In this document: positions 33,896 to 47,640 of the stretch, piece by piece
Position numbering within the stretch: position 1 is the stretch's first letter
Layout: each line of letters starts with the position of its first letter
Assembly: GCA_963854835.1 (NCBI GenBank)
Contig: OY978525.1
Span: forward strand, 77,569,628-77,633,627
From: Megamerina dolium
Lineage: Eukaryota > Arthropoda > Insecta > Diptera > Megamerinidae
Reading direction: 5' to 3'
DNA length: 64,000 bases
Position numbers and translations under genes: made by a program
Notes under the pieces: model-generated
What the model was told of the DNA's origin: nothing
Seen by the model: the letters and a program-made list of their open reading frames with translations, nothing else
Database searches by the model: none

Positions 33896-35854
33896 TAATG
33901 TTTTACACTTGTCACGTTGAACGGATGTGTACTTGTCCACGTGTGTAGTTGAGCACATAATCCCATAGGGAGTAACTGCTGAGAGAATATACGAAATGCC
34001 TGTGTGTATGCATGTACGTGTATTGGTAGCATTCCGTACGCGCATGCTTGAAAGCTGTATTATATAAACGCACGCTTACTTATATAAAGGCGGCTTTGTA
34101 TTATTATCGTAATAAAAATAGATTATGAAGTTCAACCCGGCCGATGTGGATCATTATCATAAGGATTATTATAGTCATTAAGTAACAAGTTTTCATTTCT
34201 TTTGTAAACCTTCGAACTACGATGGTACAACCATGTGGGAAACAGGGGTCAGTAACCCCAAATGGTATATTTGAACTACCCGTAACAAATAACACAAATA
34301 ATAATTGTTAGTATCAGCGATCAGCTAGTTATAAGGAACAATTTTATCTTCATAAATATCGGCAACTGTACGACTTAATATAGTAATAAACTAAAAACGA
34401 ATTATGCACTAGTTACTTATTTATTTTTACCAGTGAGGCAGTTATAGGGCACAGGTAGGGCGGGCCGAGTCGATGGAACATGCCACCACGTTTCATCAAT
34501 CTCGTTCTCGCTTTCTCGTCTGTATAGCGCGCTGGCAAATGCTCTAGGTATGGAAAGCTTTCGTGGCCTCAAACTTTCATTTTTAATAGAATAAAAACCA
34601 CTGCTTATGAATTTGTGTTTATGTACAGACAGGAGCAAAGCCCACCCCTATTTTCCATTAGTACAGTCGGTTGATCGAAGCAGAGTACGCTCCAAGACCA
34701 CATGTTCTCGTCTGATCCATTACAGGTAGGATACTGCAAATTAGCTTGTCATACAAGATATTTTACATTAAACGTTCAACACAGTATTAGAATTCCATTG
34801 CACTCTAGGACATAAAATCAATTTGTATTCCAGGTTGAAATATGATGGAAGTTAGTATTTCCTTAGATATTGAAATTCAGGAAGCCACCACTTCCATGTG
34901 GGATTTAGTCAAGCAACACAGCACTTACGAGCAAATCGAACACGTAAAATCGAAAGCACAACACGGAAAAGTAATAGCACCAGCTGAGGAGCTAGAAACC
35001 ACGTTTTCGGAATCAAGAGACGAGAACGAGGGTGAAGCGAATCTAGCCATGAAAGACAATTTGTATGCAGCAGAAGCTCAGATTAGTTTACGGAGTGTGA
35101 ACCAAGGGTTGGAACCTAAACAACTGGACGGAAAAAATGAAGAAATCTATAAGGAGATCAGGAATTAGATCAACTACTAGAAGAAAGAAATATTTCGGAG
35201 GAATTTATAGAGAAGAGACTCCGAACCTCTGCGCATGCTGAGCAGTTAAGTGCTCTCCAAATCTAAGTAAGACATCTCAAGAGGGAACGTAGCTTAGCTG
35301 AAGAAACACCTCTTCGCCACCGTACACCGATAGGGAAGCTACTTTCGGATAAGATAGCGCATATAGTCAGCAGGCTAGTTCCAGTACTTACTGGAACTGA
35401 GGCAAAAGACTTAAGAACTTAGCCAGTAAAGGAATAAAACCATATGAATCAGAAGATTTTATATCTTGCCAAAGCAGCGTCTATACGGTAATGCGGTGAT
35501 GGATGTTGGCAAAAAATTTACCAATTTGGAAGAATTGTATACACTCTTAAGAAACACATACCTAAAAGCAATCCAATTAGAACAATTCACATACCAAATC
35601 CAGTTTACACAGTAATTAGCACAGGAAAGTATAAATGCATTTGCAAGAAGATTAGATGAGCTAAAATTCGCAGCAACTTAGAGTGTCAAGGTTCCATATG
35701 GGGGATATGGAAACCAACCACTATTACCGGAGTTAGAGACATTTTCAAAGAAATCCTTTGTAACAGGCCTTAGAGAAACAATGCTTATTATCCATATGCT
35801 AAGCAAGAAAGGTACATTAGACGAACTACTCAATCAGGCTCTAAACACAAGTCG

Positions 35855-35855
<1 letters not shown>
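33896..35855 (+). pseudogene. Family F, left arm: LTR-like region and gag
   Basis: Plus-strand Gypsy-type 5' region. 33896-34420 is non-coding and LTR-like, with a TATA-type attatataaacgcacgc near 34058. Gag starts at ATG 34842 (MMEVSISLDIEIQEATTSMW) and its first frame ends at 35166-35168 because of a 35-bp segment (about 35119-35153) absent from the right arm. The remaining Gag continues with further stops (for example TAA 35264-35266) to 35855, where TA repeats cut it. A possible short intron (GT 34726, AG 34833) precedes the ATG. It matches 38482-40033 in reverse complement at high identity. Confidence 0.82.

Positions 35856-35891
<36 letters not shown>
35856..35891. repeat. (TA)n tract left of SINE copy 4
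   Basis: Short TA run joining family F gag to the SINE. Confidence 0.95.
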
Positions 35892-35894
<3 letters not shown>

Positions 35895-36234
35895 GGTGCC
35901 GTAGCTCAGTGGTTAGTGTGTTCGCCTTCTGATCTGTAGGTCGTGGTTCAATACCCGGCTGATGCATAACAAATTTAATATCGAAAAGATTTTTCTTTCG
36001 AACGGTACCCACCTGTCGGCAAGCAATTGGCAATTCTTCCGACAGTAACAACTTGCCATGAAAAAGAACTCTGTGACAAAGCTCAGAAAAAGTGATGTCA
36101 CAAGTGTTCTGCCGTTCGGAACCGGCTAAAATAAGTAGGTCCATTCTAATACTGTCCAAAATTTAAGACGCACAACAGTAATGGAAGAGAAGCTCGGCCA
36201 ATGAGCCCTTTGGGGCTTTAAGTGCCACATATTT

Positions 36235-36240
<6 letters not shown>
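35892..36240 (+). mobile_element. SINE copy 4, full length
   Basis: Closest relative of copy 1: head gtgggtgccgtagctcagtg, B box ggttcaatacc, tail gccacatatttattttt. TA repeats lie on both sides, so the target duplication cannot be told from the microsatellite. Confidence 0.92.

Positions 36241-36321
<81 letters not shown>
36241..36321. repeat. (TA)n tract right of SINE copy 4
   Basis: About 80 bp of TA. Confidence 0.95.
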
Positions 36322-36322
<1 letters not shown>

Positions 36323-36324
36323 TA

Positions 36325-36948
36325 TGCTCCAGAGGTATCGCATTCTCTTTGGATACTAAATGTAGCTCCAAACTCAATTTTTAGTCCTCTCATGCTGGAC
36401 TGCAATTGATCCTAAAGTAGTGATTCATCCTCCGAAGGCACCGCTGAGGTTTTTCCTTGAATCTCGCCGTCTGCCAGCGGATTCTTTTACTACTTATTAA
36501 ACTCGTATATACCCCAGGATCTACCAGTAAATTGAGTTTTTCACGGAAACTCAATGAACACGTCATCTACATCAGATACTCTGAAACAAAACTCCTGGTT
36601 TATGCTATTTTGTATGCAAGATGTGTCAACAATCTTTGTAAACTCATGACTAATATCTTCCACTACTCTACTCTCGTCCGTGAAAGGTGTGTAAACATCT
36701 TCCACTACTGCTGGCCTATATTTCGCACGATTTTGGCGATTCCAGTTTATTGTCCGTCTCCCACTCTTTTCGCTTGAAAGGCTCTGCAATCCTATGCCCT
36801 GAAAAACATGGTGCTTGAAATTTACTTAGATTAGCCATCTGTTTATTTTGATTTTTCGTACTATTCACTGTTGGTGGAGTGCTTTTTTTGTGACTTCTTA
36901 TTGTTAGTAAATGAAGTGCAAGAAAGATTAAACTCATATCCGTATTTC
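36325..36948 (-). pseudogene. Family F zinc-knuckle and protease segment
   Basis: Minus-strand continuation of the right-hand family F copy beyond the MITE. It contains a zinc-knuckle-like region near 36830-36770 (CFSGHRIAEPFKRK; the first Cys pair is decayed) and a segment ending DVDDVFIEFP at 36541. A protease start with LLVDPG at about 36515 follows, where the usual DTG/DSG is altered. The frame is broken several times and ends at the TA tract. It is collinear with 51330-51900. Confidence 0.75.
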
Positions 36949-36951
36949 TTA

Positions 36952-38187
36952 AGCTAAGATCCCACTATCGGCGACGATTCTCGTGTACCGATAGTGTGGA
37001 CCCTCACAATTTTTCAAAACGCGACAATCTGCGCCGAAATCATGCTGACTATGGACGATCGAAATCAACAATTATATGCCGATAATGTGAACACTCCTTG
37101 TAACGCGTGCCTTTGTTTTCTAGCTGGGGCAACGCTCAGCCAGCCAGGGTAAACAAGAGGGCAGCGAAAAACTTGTTGTAGGAGGAAAACCGAATTACAC
37201 ACTTACTGTCAAATTGACAGTAATATTACCGACACTAGAGTGTTCGGCTCGGATGATATACCTCTCGCGGTACAATTCCTACTTTTATAATTCTTTTCGT
37301 TTATTTGATTTTACAAAAATTAAGTATTTACAAAAAAAAATGAGACTTAGAAGTACAGAAGAATTGGCAAGTTGAATTAACAAATTAATGAAAAGTATGC
37401 TACAATTGAATTATTCCACTGAGGCTACAAATTTATGAAACTATCCTATTCGTATCCTACGCAAGTAAGAGGGAGACAAGGAGTGGAATGCAGGAGGAAC
37501 CAGCGCTCGAGCTGGTTGCTTCGATACCGAATCGCGACATGATTTTTATATATTTTTTTTAATTATTATTATATTTTTATATTATTAATATGTAACACGA
37601 ATACGCGTGTTACATTCTTTACCCAATATCGAGCAATGATACTGTAAAAAATGTGCCGATTTTTATCGGCCACTTGTGAGCCGATTATAGTCGGCAATCT
37701 GCACCGATATTTCAAAATAACTGCTTACAAAAGAAGAAGAAGTTGTACAAAGAAAAAGAAAAATTTTCGTAAAGTGCTCTCATATGCACCGTATTCAATT
37801 CTTTTTGTTAACAACTGTCTCACCCAAATGCTCCGTCTCTTGATTGTTCTTTTATTTTTCACTCTTTTTTTTTAATTATTGACGCCAGAATATATACATC
37901 CACAGCAATTTTCTATTTTTGGGTTTAATCCATTTCGAAATTAAAGCTCTGTTTGTTAACAGTACAATATCAAAAAGATCTGATTTATTGCTCGCACGAT
38001 AATGCGACCACATTGTCCCGACTATTGTTGCATTTTGGTTTTGGCCAATATGCACCGAAAATATTGTTACAATATGCGATGATAATGGGATCGCTAAAAA
38101 AAGAACTGTGCAATTTGTTTACATATGCGCCGATTTAGCACGATCGGTACAGATTGTGCTATTTGCGCCGCTAGTGGGATCTTAGCT
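36952..38187. mobile_element. MITE 2, PIF/Harbinger-like, 1236 bp
   Basis: Terminal inverted repeats: left agctaagatcccactatcgg, right (reverse complement) agctaagatcccactagcgg. TTA at 36949-36951 and 38188-38190 is the target duplication. Subterminal copies of a cgccgat/atcggcg-type motif recur on both sides (for example 36995-37010, 37655-37715, 38125-38165). No transposase frame is present. The middle (about 37220-37620) looks different, includes a hairpin (tgtaacacg/cgtgttaca, about 37590-37613), and may be a nested insertion. It splits family F gag, whose frame is continuous when the element and one TTA are left out. Confidence 0.88.
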
Positions 38188-38190
38188 TTA

Positions 38191-40150
<1,960 letters not shown>

Positions 40151-40151
40151 T

Positions 40152-41017
40152 AGATCAGTTAGGTTAGATTACGTTAGGTTATGCGGCCGCTCGCCAAAGG
40201 GGTCAATAGGGGCCCATTGTATCACCATACATCACTGATGCTTACTATTCTGTTCCCTCTATTAAGCGGAACCATTAGGATATCCTAATGAATAGATTAA
40301 TGTCAGTGGTATCTGTAAAAAAGGCACTCTCCAGTAGGGTGTGTCTTCTGCGTGCCAAGGCGGGGCATTTCCAGAGGAAGTGGTAAACAATTTTCTCTTC
40401 TTCCTCGTCCTGAGAGCTGCGACAAAAATCGTTGGACGGTAAACCAAGCCTTGTAGCATGCCAACCCTGAAGCCAGTGGACCATGAGTACGGCAACCATA
40501 TTACTAATAGTTTTCCTACTCATTGACAACAGTGAATTAGTTCTTCTATGTATACCTATGGCTTTCTTACAGGAATGGGGTGCTGCTGTTGCTTTACGAA
40601 CCCTTTCCTCAGTGTTTGGTTTCCAAATTAGTTTTGTATCTAAAATTATACCCAAGTACTTCGCCTATTCAATTAGCTTTAGGCTAGTTCTTCTAATTCT
40701 AGGTAAGGTAAAAATAGGTATTTTATGATTTCTAGTAAAGAGGATTAGCTCAGTTTTGATAGGGTTGATGGCCAGACCAGAGTTTGAAGCCCATTTGGAC
40801 AGGCTTGATAGGAATGGTTCATCACTTGGTGAGTATGTTTAAATAATTTCCCGCTGCCACAAGTGCCACGTCATCTGCATAAGTCACCGCTTTGTAGCCC
40901 ATGACCTGAAATGATATGTGATTGATTCATTGATGGTTATGTTCCACAGAAGAGACGATAACGCACTCCTTTGAGGGGTGCTCATGTACTAATATATGAG
41001 GTACCAAGTTTTGATAT
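40152..41017 (-). pseudogene. LINE family G: RT palm and C-terminal tail
   Basis: Minus-strand 3' part of an R1/LOA/I-type LINE. The RT palm lies near 40960-40860 (STPQ...LLWNI, then TYADDVALVAAG). The following IILDTKLIWKPNTEERVRKA region (40655-40540) is joined to the zinc-knuckle tail (WHATRLGLPSNDFCRSS, DEEEEKIVYHFLWKCPALAR, 40520-40350), so most of RNase H is deleted. The 3' UTR ends in TTAGG-like repeats (plus-strand ttaggttagattacgttagg, 40158-40180) beside TA repeats. Confidence 0.82.
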
Positions 41018-41816
41018 TGTTGCTAACCAAAATATGAAATATGCACATATGCATATTTTGCCTCGTGACATATTTCCCGAAATTGGGAACTGCATATTTG
41101 TCAATATACATACCAACATTGCTCAAAGTTGTGATATACACAATCCATACTAATATTACTTATAACTGTGAAATGTCAGAACATTGCGCCAACTGAGTTG
41201 CAGCTGGGTGTAAAAATGCTGACAAAGCACTTTCCACACAATTCGTAGTTCTGCACTTACGTAAGCATACCTGTGTAAGCATACATGACAATTAAAATCA
41301 CGCGGTTTACTCATATGTGAGAATATCAAAAAGTTGCTTTCTCATGTAGAATATACACACATGTACATAAACACATATAGTACATACATACACACAAGTG
41401 GTGTGAATATATTATGGTATGTTATATGTTGGTATGTGGGTAGATTGATATGTGGCTAGTGTTAGAAAAATGGATATAAGCTTACTGAAGGCAGTGGTTG
41501 TTCAGTTGTGAGTCTTACAACGAAGTGTTAGCTTTAGGAAAAGTGTAAATACTGCGATCCTTATGAGGCCCTCCAGTATTAGTGTAAAGTTTAAGTAAAA
41601 GTGTAAATACTGCGATCCTTACGAGGTTCAGTATTAGTGTAAAAGTGAACAACACCAGCAATAAAGTAGAAACAGCAAGTATCCTTAATAAAATATAATT
41701 GTTTTATTTCAGCCAACGAGTGTGTTAGACTCTAGGGATATTTAAGAGCTTAGGTCTAGGTGTTAATCTTGTGAGCTAGGTACTTAGTAAGTGTTGTGGA
41801 AAAATAGTACACAACA
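41018..41816. repeat. Solo LTR, 799 bp, in LINE family G
   Basis: Starts TGTTGCTAACC, ends ACACAACA and is flanked by ATAT at 41014-41017 and 41817-41820. No internal coding region is present, so it is a solo LTR left by recombination. A TATA-type ggatataagc lies near 41472. A repeat of about 58 bp (gtgtaaatactgcgatcctt at about 41543 and 41601) is tandemly duplicated. RT coding sequence of LINE G continues on either side. Confidence 0.75.
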
Positions 41817-41820
41817 ATAT

Positions 41821-43490
41821 TATCACTCTTTGCCTTAGCAAAGGTTCACCCACCTTAAGCATAACAAGGGAGTTTTCAACTGCATCTGGGTTTATGTAAT
41901 TGAAGGCCCCCTGAATATCTAGAAAGGTGACCAAACTATATTCTTGCAGGGCATCCTTCTTATTGAAAACTTTAGAAAGACTACTTGATGTGCACTTAAG
42001 GGGCTCTATAGATGCTAAGAATATCTGTTCATCGCAACATGCATTTATTCTTGCAGGGCATCCTTCTTATTGAAAACTTTAGAAAGACTACTTGATGTGC
42101 ACTTAAGGGGCTCTATAGATGCTAAGAATATCTGTTCATCGCAACATGCATATAACAAGGGCAAGTCCGTTGAGATTTGGCTTTGAGTAAGAAGTTTTTC
42201 CGCCTTAAGGGATAAACACCACGTTTACTTTTAGCCATGTCTTGGGGATATAGCATAGCCTTAGGCATATTGCCTCCAATCAAGGTGTTAGAAGATCTGC
42301 ACACTTCTGCGTATCCGCGGGTATAATACACTCAGGTCCTGGTAACTTGAATTATTTTGTGCGAGACGTCTTAAGTAATTCTGTTGGGATTAACATTTGG
42401 AGTTCGGGCAAGGGTGTCCTCCAAACAGCCTGAAAAATGGGTATCAATTAGTACCCGAAGAGTTTCCAGACTAGAAGTAGTCCAATCACCATCCCCCTTC
42501 ATAATGAAGCTGGGTGTAACTGGATTCATTCCAAGAGTCTTTAGTAGGCGGCTTGCCTCTGAAATTTCCTCTATGTTACTGCAAAAGTCATTCCATGATG
42601 ATCTTTTTGCTTTCCTTATCGACTTTTTAAACACTCGTGGGATCTCTTGATAGGCTTGTCATTGATTAGTGATTTTGGTTCGGTTGAATTGCTGTCGACA
42701 CTCCTTCCTTAAAGTGATGACCTCTACCGGCCACCACGGAGGTCTCTTCTTCTTTGGAGTCCTTCTAATTGGACAGGACGCCACAGTAGCTTTCCTGCAA
42801 GCTTCTGTAATTTTTTGAACACCGGCCTCAAACTCCTCCTCATTTTGCAAGCTTGCGGGCGCCATGTGAGTGAGGGATTTATTTAGCGTGGCCATATACT
42901 TATCCCAATTTATGCGTTTCCTATTTAAAAATGGAATTTGCTTTTGTGGCCTTATATCAAGGCGGAAGCTAATATACATATGATCCGAGAAAAAGTGTTC
43001 TTTGTCAACCCTCCATTCCCTAAGTAGACAGTCCGAAGAGTCGTTTGTAAGTATTATATCTAAAACCTCCTCCCTGTTGCAGGTAACAAAGGTCGGTTCT
43101 GTACCCATGTCAAGTTAGAACTAATAATATATTCAAAAAGTAACTCACCTCGATCATTGTTGTCTGAGCTACCCCAGATATTATGGTGTGCGTTGGCATC
43201 GGCTCCTATCACCGGATTCGCCTAGCGATTCTCCGCCTCCGGAGCTGCCTTTCTTATTATATGGTGAGGTGGGGGCTCAGTTTATTGTGAACCATGTACG
43301 CAGACATCAGCCAATATATATGGGATTGATGATCTAGCACAATGGTCACAGTATCCTTGTCGCTGTTATCAAATAGTAGGAATGCTCTGTAGCATTTCTT
43401 CAGTAAAATACATGATCGAGACTTACCTGCATTTTGAGCGTAGTAAAGTCCATAGTTTGGGGAACTTAGGGACCTGCTTTAGAGTGGTGC
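41821..43490 (-). pseudogene. LINE family G: endonuclease and RT fingers
   Basis: Minus-strand ORF2. The APE-type endonuclease starts near 43490 (VVQINLHHSKAGP) and continues with VIGADANAHHNIWGSSDNND near 43210-43150, NREEVLDIILTND and FFSDHMYISF at 43080-42970. The linker between endonuclease and RT occupies 42950-42370 (SWNDFCSNIEEISEASRLLK). RT fingers follow with VTFLDIQGAF near 41930. Frameshifts and stops are present, and a 107-bp segment is exactly duplicated at 41941-42154. Confidence 0.85.
41941..42154. repeat. Exact 107-bp tandem duplication
   Basis: ttcttgcagggcatccttct starts at 41941 and again at 42048, and the copies are identical through gcaacatgcat. The duplication disrupts the RT frame of LINE G. 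Confidence 0.93.
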
Positions 43491-44400
43491 AGATTAATCT
43501 GGACCACCCTGAGCATCTTCCTTTGCAATATTTAATGCAGACGCCTCGGTCACCCTCGTTTCGGTGTCCTCAACGTCACAGCATAGTAGGTCGTCCTCAT
43601 CCACTGTGCTGACTTCCATATTTCGGAAGAGGTCGCCAACCATCTCAGACGTTGACAGTGTGTCGCTGTCTCCGTCACACGACATGTCCTCTACCGGGGC
43701 CGAACTTTCTTTGGTATCCCCTGGTTTTAGACCTTCTTTTCCAGCGTCTTTTTCATAGACTTTTGGGGTGATTTGGGAGAAGCCATAGCTTATCACCTCT
43801 TTTTGTTTGACGAAGGGTGCCAAGGATTGCTCATTCCAGATTGCTCATTCAAAATCACAACGACCTGTCTTGAGTTCTCCTTGCCCTTTCCCATCTTCAC
43901 TATCCTCCGATCGTCTGTGAAAAGGGATGGATTTGCGAGCCGTATATGATCCAAGATTTCCATAGGATCTAACGGCTCTGCTGGAATTCAGGCGCGTGAC
44001 CTGGCTCTATTGGGGATCTGGTTCCTAAGAACGGCCTCAAGCCGCGCGTTAAGCCAGATCTTCCCAACATTCGCGATGGCCTCTTTAAAGAGATCTGCTG
44101 ATCGCTAATCCGCTCAAGACATTAATTTGATGCGTCTTTGATGCCATCCGACATCTCTACAACAAATGACTGGGTCAGGATTCCTCGCCAGAATATCCCT
44201 GTATATCCTTAGGAGACTCATCTTCACTAGACGCCATTGCCCAAATGGCAGTGCTCCATCTTCATGGTTCCTATCAAGAATAAGGTGGTCCTTTGCCACG
44301 TCACTGAAGGAACGCGCTTGTGTGTTAAATGCTGCCGAAGCTGAAGTTTTCGTCTTTTTGGGCTTGGACAGCTGCTCCTCTTGTGAGCGTTGCCATTTGG
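43491..44400 (-). pseudogene. LINE family G ORF1 (gag-like)
   Basis: Minus-strand region upstream of the endonuclease. 43823-43494 is an acidic, Ser/Thr-rich segment. 44299-44114 (GQWRLVKMSLLRIYRDILAR) and 44430-44227 (HKRSSCPSPKRRKLQ, with a basic nuclear-localisation-like run) are further ORF1 blocks in different phases. ORF1 would be an RNA-binding chaperone. Its assignment rests on position and on continuity with ORF2. The 5' end is cut near 44400. Confidence 0.6.
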
Positions 44401-44435
44401 ACTCAAGTCCAGAAGAAATAAAATTTTCACGTACA

Positions 44436-44790
44436 GCGATCAGTTAGGTCACAGTAGATATTTCACTACACTTGATCTGGCCAATGGGTATCATCAAGTG
44501 CTAATGGAAGAATCAGAGAGAGGAAAAACAGCTTTTAGTCAAGGTGTCGGGCATATGAATATAATAGAATACCATTTGTGTTTACGAGAACACCTCTTAC
44601 TTTTCAAAGATTAATGAATCACGTATTTACTAGAATCAAGGGAATAGATTGTTTTATATATCATATTTGGATGAGATTTGATGATGTTTGAATTCTTACC
44701 TAAACAAAACTTAAAGCTCAACACAGAGAAGTACCAGTTTCTACGAAAAGTGGAAAATCATAGTGTGTAGAGAGATGATTCGGATAAAAG
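44436..44790 (+). pseudogene. Family F RT scrap
   Basis: Matches 52760-53110: QLGHSRYFTTLDLANGYHQV and LMEESERGKTAFSQGVGH. It keeps the first catalytic Asp of RT (TLDLANGY), which the longer copy has lost. Many frameshifts follow and no other domains are attached. Confidence 0.85.
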
Positions 44791-46150
44791 TAATGTGTAT
44801 ATCATATTATTTTTTGTATAGGTATTCTTTTAAATCGGATACCGTATTGAAGCTAAAAAGTAAAAGATATGGCCAAATCTCGAATTGATCTCTTCCACAA
44901 TTCGCACCTGGGTATTAATGTCATCAACATCGAGTCATCATGCTACAAACCATCCTATACCACCATCAATTAGGGTATAGGTTAAATTATTTTCTGATTG
45001 CCGGTTCGAAATCTGCAAAAGATGAATGCAGGGAAATTTTTTAAAATTAGTTTTTATACTCATCAAAGTCTGTCGTTTTACAATGAAGGAAAATATTTGA
45101 ATATTGACATATCGTAAGATTGGACATTAAGGAGGTCCCAACATTTTATTAAAAACATAAACCGATATAGATATTGCCATCGAACTGCTCAACAGTCGGT
45201 ACCGCACATTGGGAAATTTGTGTTAAAAATACTCGCATTAGGGTCCAACCGTCCAAATTTAAAGTAAATTGGTCCAATATTCGCACGCCTTCAAAGTTTG
45301 GCCTTGTTTTGAATTTTTTATTTGTTTTTCAAGATCATTAAGTTGATGACTACACAAAAAGGTAAATATCACCATAAACTTATTATAAAATAGCACATGA
45401 ATTAGGTTTATACAATATAAATGATTATGTTAATGTAAATTCGTTCCTTCCTTTTTTTCTTTTTGCAAACATATATCCCTTCGAAATTAGCTGAAAATAA
45501 TGAGATTTTTTCGATTTCTTAGTATTTCTATTGGATATAACTTTTTGTGGATCATCGTGGATCATCGAAAAATTTGAGGAGGTAGTAGAGGGAGGCTTAA
45601 CAATGTAAATGAGTCCAAATGTATTTGCATAAAATTGTATATAAACATTTTTATTTATTATTTTTTTCATTCAATGTAAGCATACAATAAGTACAAGCAA
45701 TAAATTGTACTCTAACTGGTTGTCGAACAATTATAACAAAGCAAGCGCGAGCACAACCTCACCGCATGAATGTTCACCACCAATTGAATGCTCTCACCAT
45801 TAGGAGATTGACTGCAGCCGCAGAGAATCTGTTTACAACTTATGGTGCAACTAGCCACGAACTACCGCCCGTACGTAAGAACAAAAATTTGTCAAAAGTA
45901 ATGCCCGTAGCAGCGACGGAGAAATCGACTGTTCTTTCTTGTATACATATATAACAATGTTGCCATGTAACACTGTGCGTGCATGCATTTAATCACACTT
46001 ACCATTTTCATGATCAAATTTCATAATATATATGTTAGAAACTAAAAAAAAAAATTTATATACGTGAAGTATATTTTAATAAATAACTAAACACGATGAT
46101 AGTTTTGATTAATTAAAAAAAAAAACTAAACTTATTTAGTTAATTTTTTA
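44791..46150. other. Unassigned 1.36 kb
   Basis: No recognised protein. An 81-residue minus frame (45670-45425) has no family signature. The part 45700-46140 lies where the 3' LTR of the BEL element would be expected and starts, in minus orientation, like an LTR (TGTTACATGGCAACATTG near 45973), but it does not match the 5' LTR at 50612-51029. Confidence 0.4.
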
Positions 46151-46179
46151 TTCATTTATAAAAGTCTAAGCTGGTAAAT

Positions 46180-47640
46180 CAAATTACCATATTTCCAGCT
46201 TGAATACTGTCATTTGATTTTTGCCACTTGACTCGCTCTTGTAGAAGTGAGAGGTATGAGCTGCTCCACTTTTCCAAAACACTTGCTGCATATGACAAAT
46301 GCGCTGCCATCGGTTTAAACGACTGATATCGAGGCTGGTGACGTCTGGTTCAACGAAAGATGTGAACGGCGCACCTATGAGGAAATGAGCAGGTGTCAGC
46401 ACGTCCAAATCATCTGGATTCTCTGAAATTGGATGAAGTGGACGAGAATTAATTATCGCTCCGATTTGGCACACAAGAGTGCGAAGCTCTTCAAATGTTA
46501 GAATTGAGAGGCCAACGATACGTAGATAGTGGAATTTCGTTGACTTAACCGCTGCCTCCCATAATCCACCAAAGTGTGGTGAACGAGGCGAAATGAATCT
46601 CCATGCGATGCCTTCTGAGATGCATTGATTGGTGATTTCAGTGTTATGAGAATTGCTTAAAAGCAATTGCCTTAAATCTTGAATCTAGTTTTTAGCTCCG
46701 ACAAAGTTCGTTGCATTATCAGAATAAATGGTGTGTGGCTTGCCTGAGCAAATAAAGCGTTTTAGAGCTGCTAAAAATGGTGATGTGGAAAGGTCTTGAA
46801 CAAGTTCAAGATGACAAGCCTTCGTTCTGAAGCAAACGAAAATGCATATGTAGCATTTGATAGGTGGCCTAGTCCGAACTTCTGACTTATAGTAGAATGG
46901 CCCGCAATAGTCAATACCAGTGGTGAAAAAGGCTCTGTTTGCTTGTACTCTGTCGGATGGTAGGCTACCCATAATATGATCGTAGATTTTTGGTTTCAAA
47001 CGAAAACATCGAATGAATTTGTTTATAACACTGGCAACAGTCTTTCGACCACCAATTGGTCAATATTGCTGTCGAATCGACGCTAGTACGCTCTGTGGTC
47101 CTGCGTGTAGATATTTACGATGAAAGTAGTCAATTATTGCGTTAGTGACTGGATGATGCTTTGGCAATAGAGGTGGATGTTTTGCTTCACCGAAGCCCGA
47201 ATGAGTCGACAAATGGATTTAATGGGCGTAGTTTGCTTGACGAGTTAAGTTTCTTATCAAACCGAAGCGCTTTGAGCTCAGCTGCAAAACGAACTTGTTG
47301 AATGTGACGAATTAGTAGGTGTGTTCCCATTTTGATGTTCAGCGGAGTCAGCGGTTGGCTATCAACGTAAGTACTGCGTGGTTGACAAAAATGGTAAACG
47401 TATGCAAAGATGCGCTGCAACTTGTGAAAGGAGTTGTGGTACTTGCAATCGGGCGTTATGTCGCGTAGTTGAGAAGTAATTAAAACTTTCCGTCGCCGTT
47501 CGGGTAAATCCGTTAAAAAATCGATGCTGTTCGGCCAATCTGAGTGCTCTTTTGATAAAAATGGTGGACCATTGTTCCAAAGTTTAGAATTTAGTAGTTC
47601 ATTCGGAGTGCATCCCCTCGAAAGGATGTCGGCCTGGTTC
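46180..47640 (-). pseudogene. BEL/Pao integrase and RNase H remnant
   Basis: Minus-strand BEL/Pao Pol C-terminus. 46999-46685 has the integrase core start (TGIDYCGPF, TKACHLELVQDLSTSPF, IYSDNATNFVGA). After a stop at about 46685, 46666-46184 continues with ISPRSPHFGGLWEAAVKS, the catalytic Glu-type segment, NSRPLHPISENP and LTPAHFLIG. The zinc-binding and RNase H/linker regions occupy 47580-47040 with several frameshifts. Confidence 0.9.

Noticed and set aside
36952..38187. A host gene inside the 1.2-kb insertion
   Set aside because: No frame longer than about 75 codons and no motif; the ends are terminal inverted repeats with TTA duplications.
40152..40190. Telomeric repeat array
   Set aside because: Only a few imperfect TTAGG units at the end of a LINE; no extended array.
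41018..41816. A complete LTR element within LINE G
   Set aside because: Only one LTR-like unit, no primer site and no coding region.
45425..45670. A small host protein on the minus strand
   Set aside because: No start context, homology pattern or domain; it lies in AT-rich DNA where such frames arise by chance.
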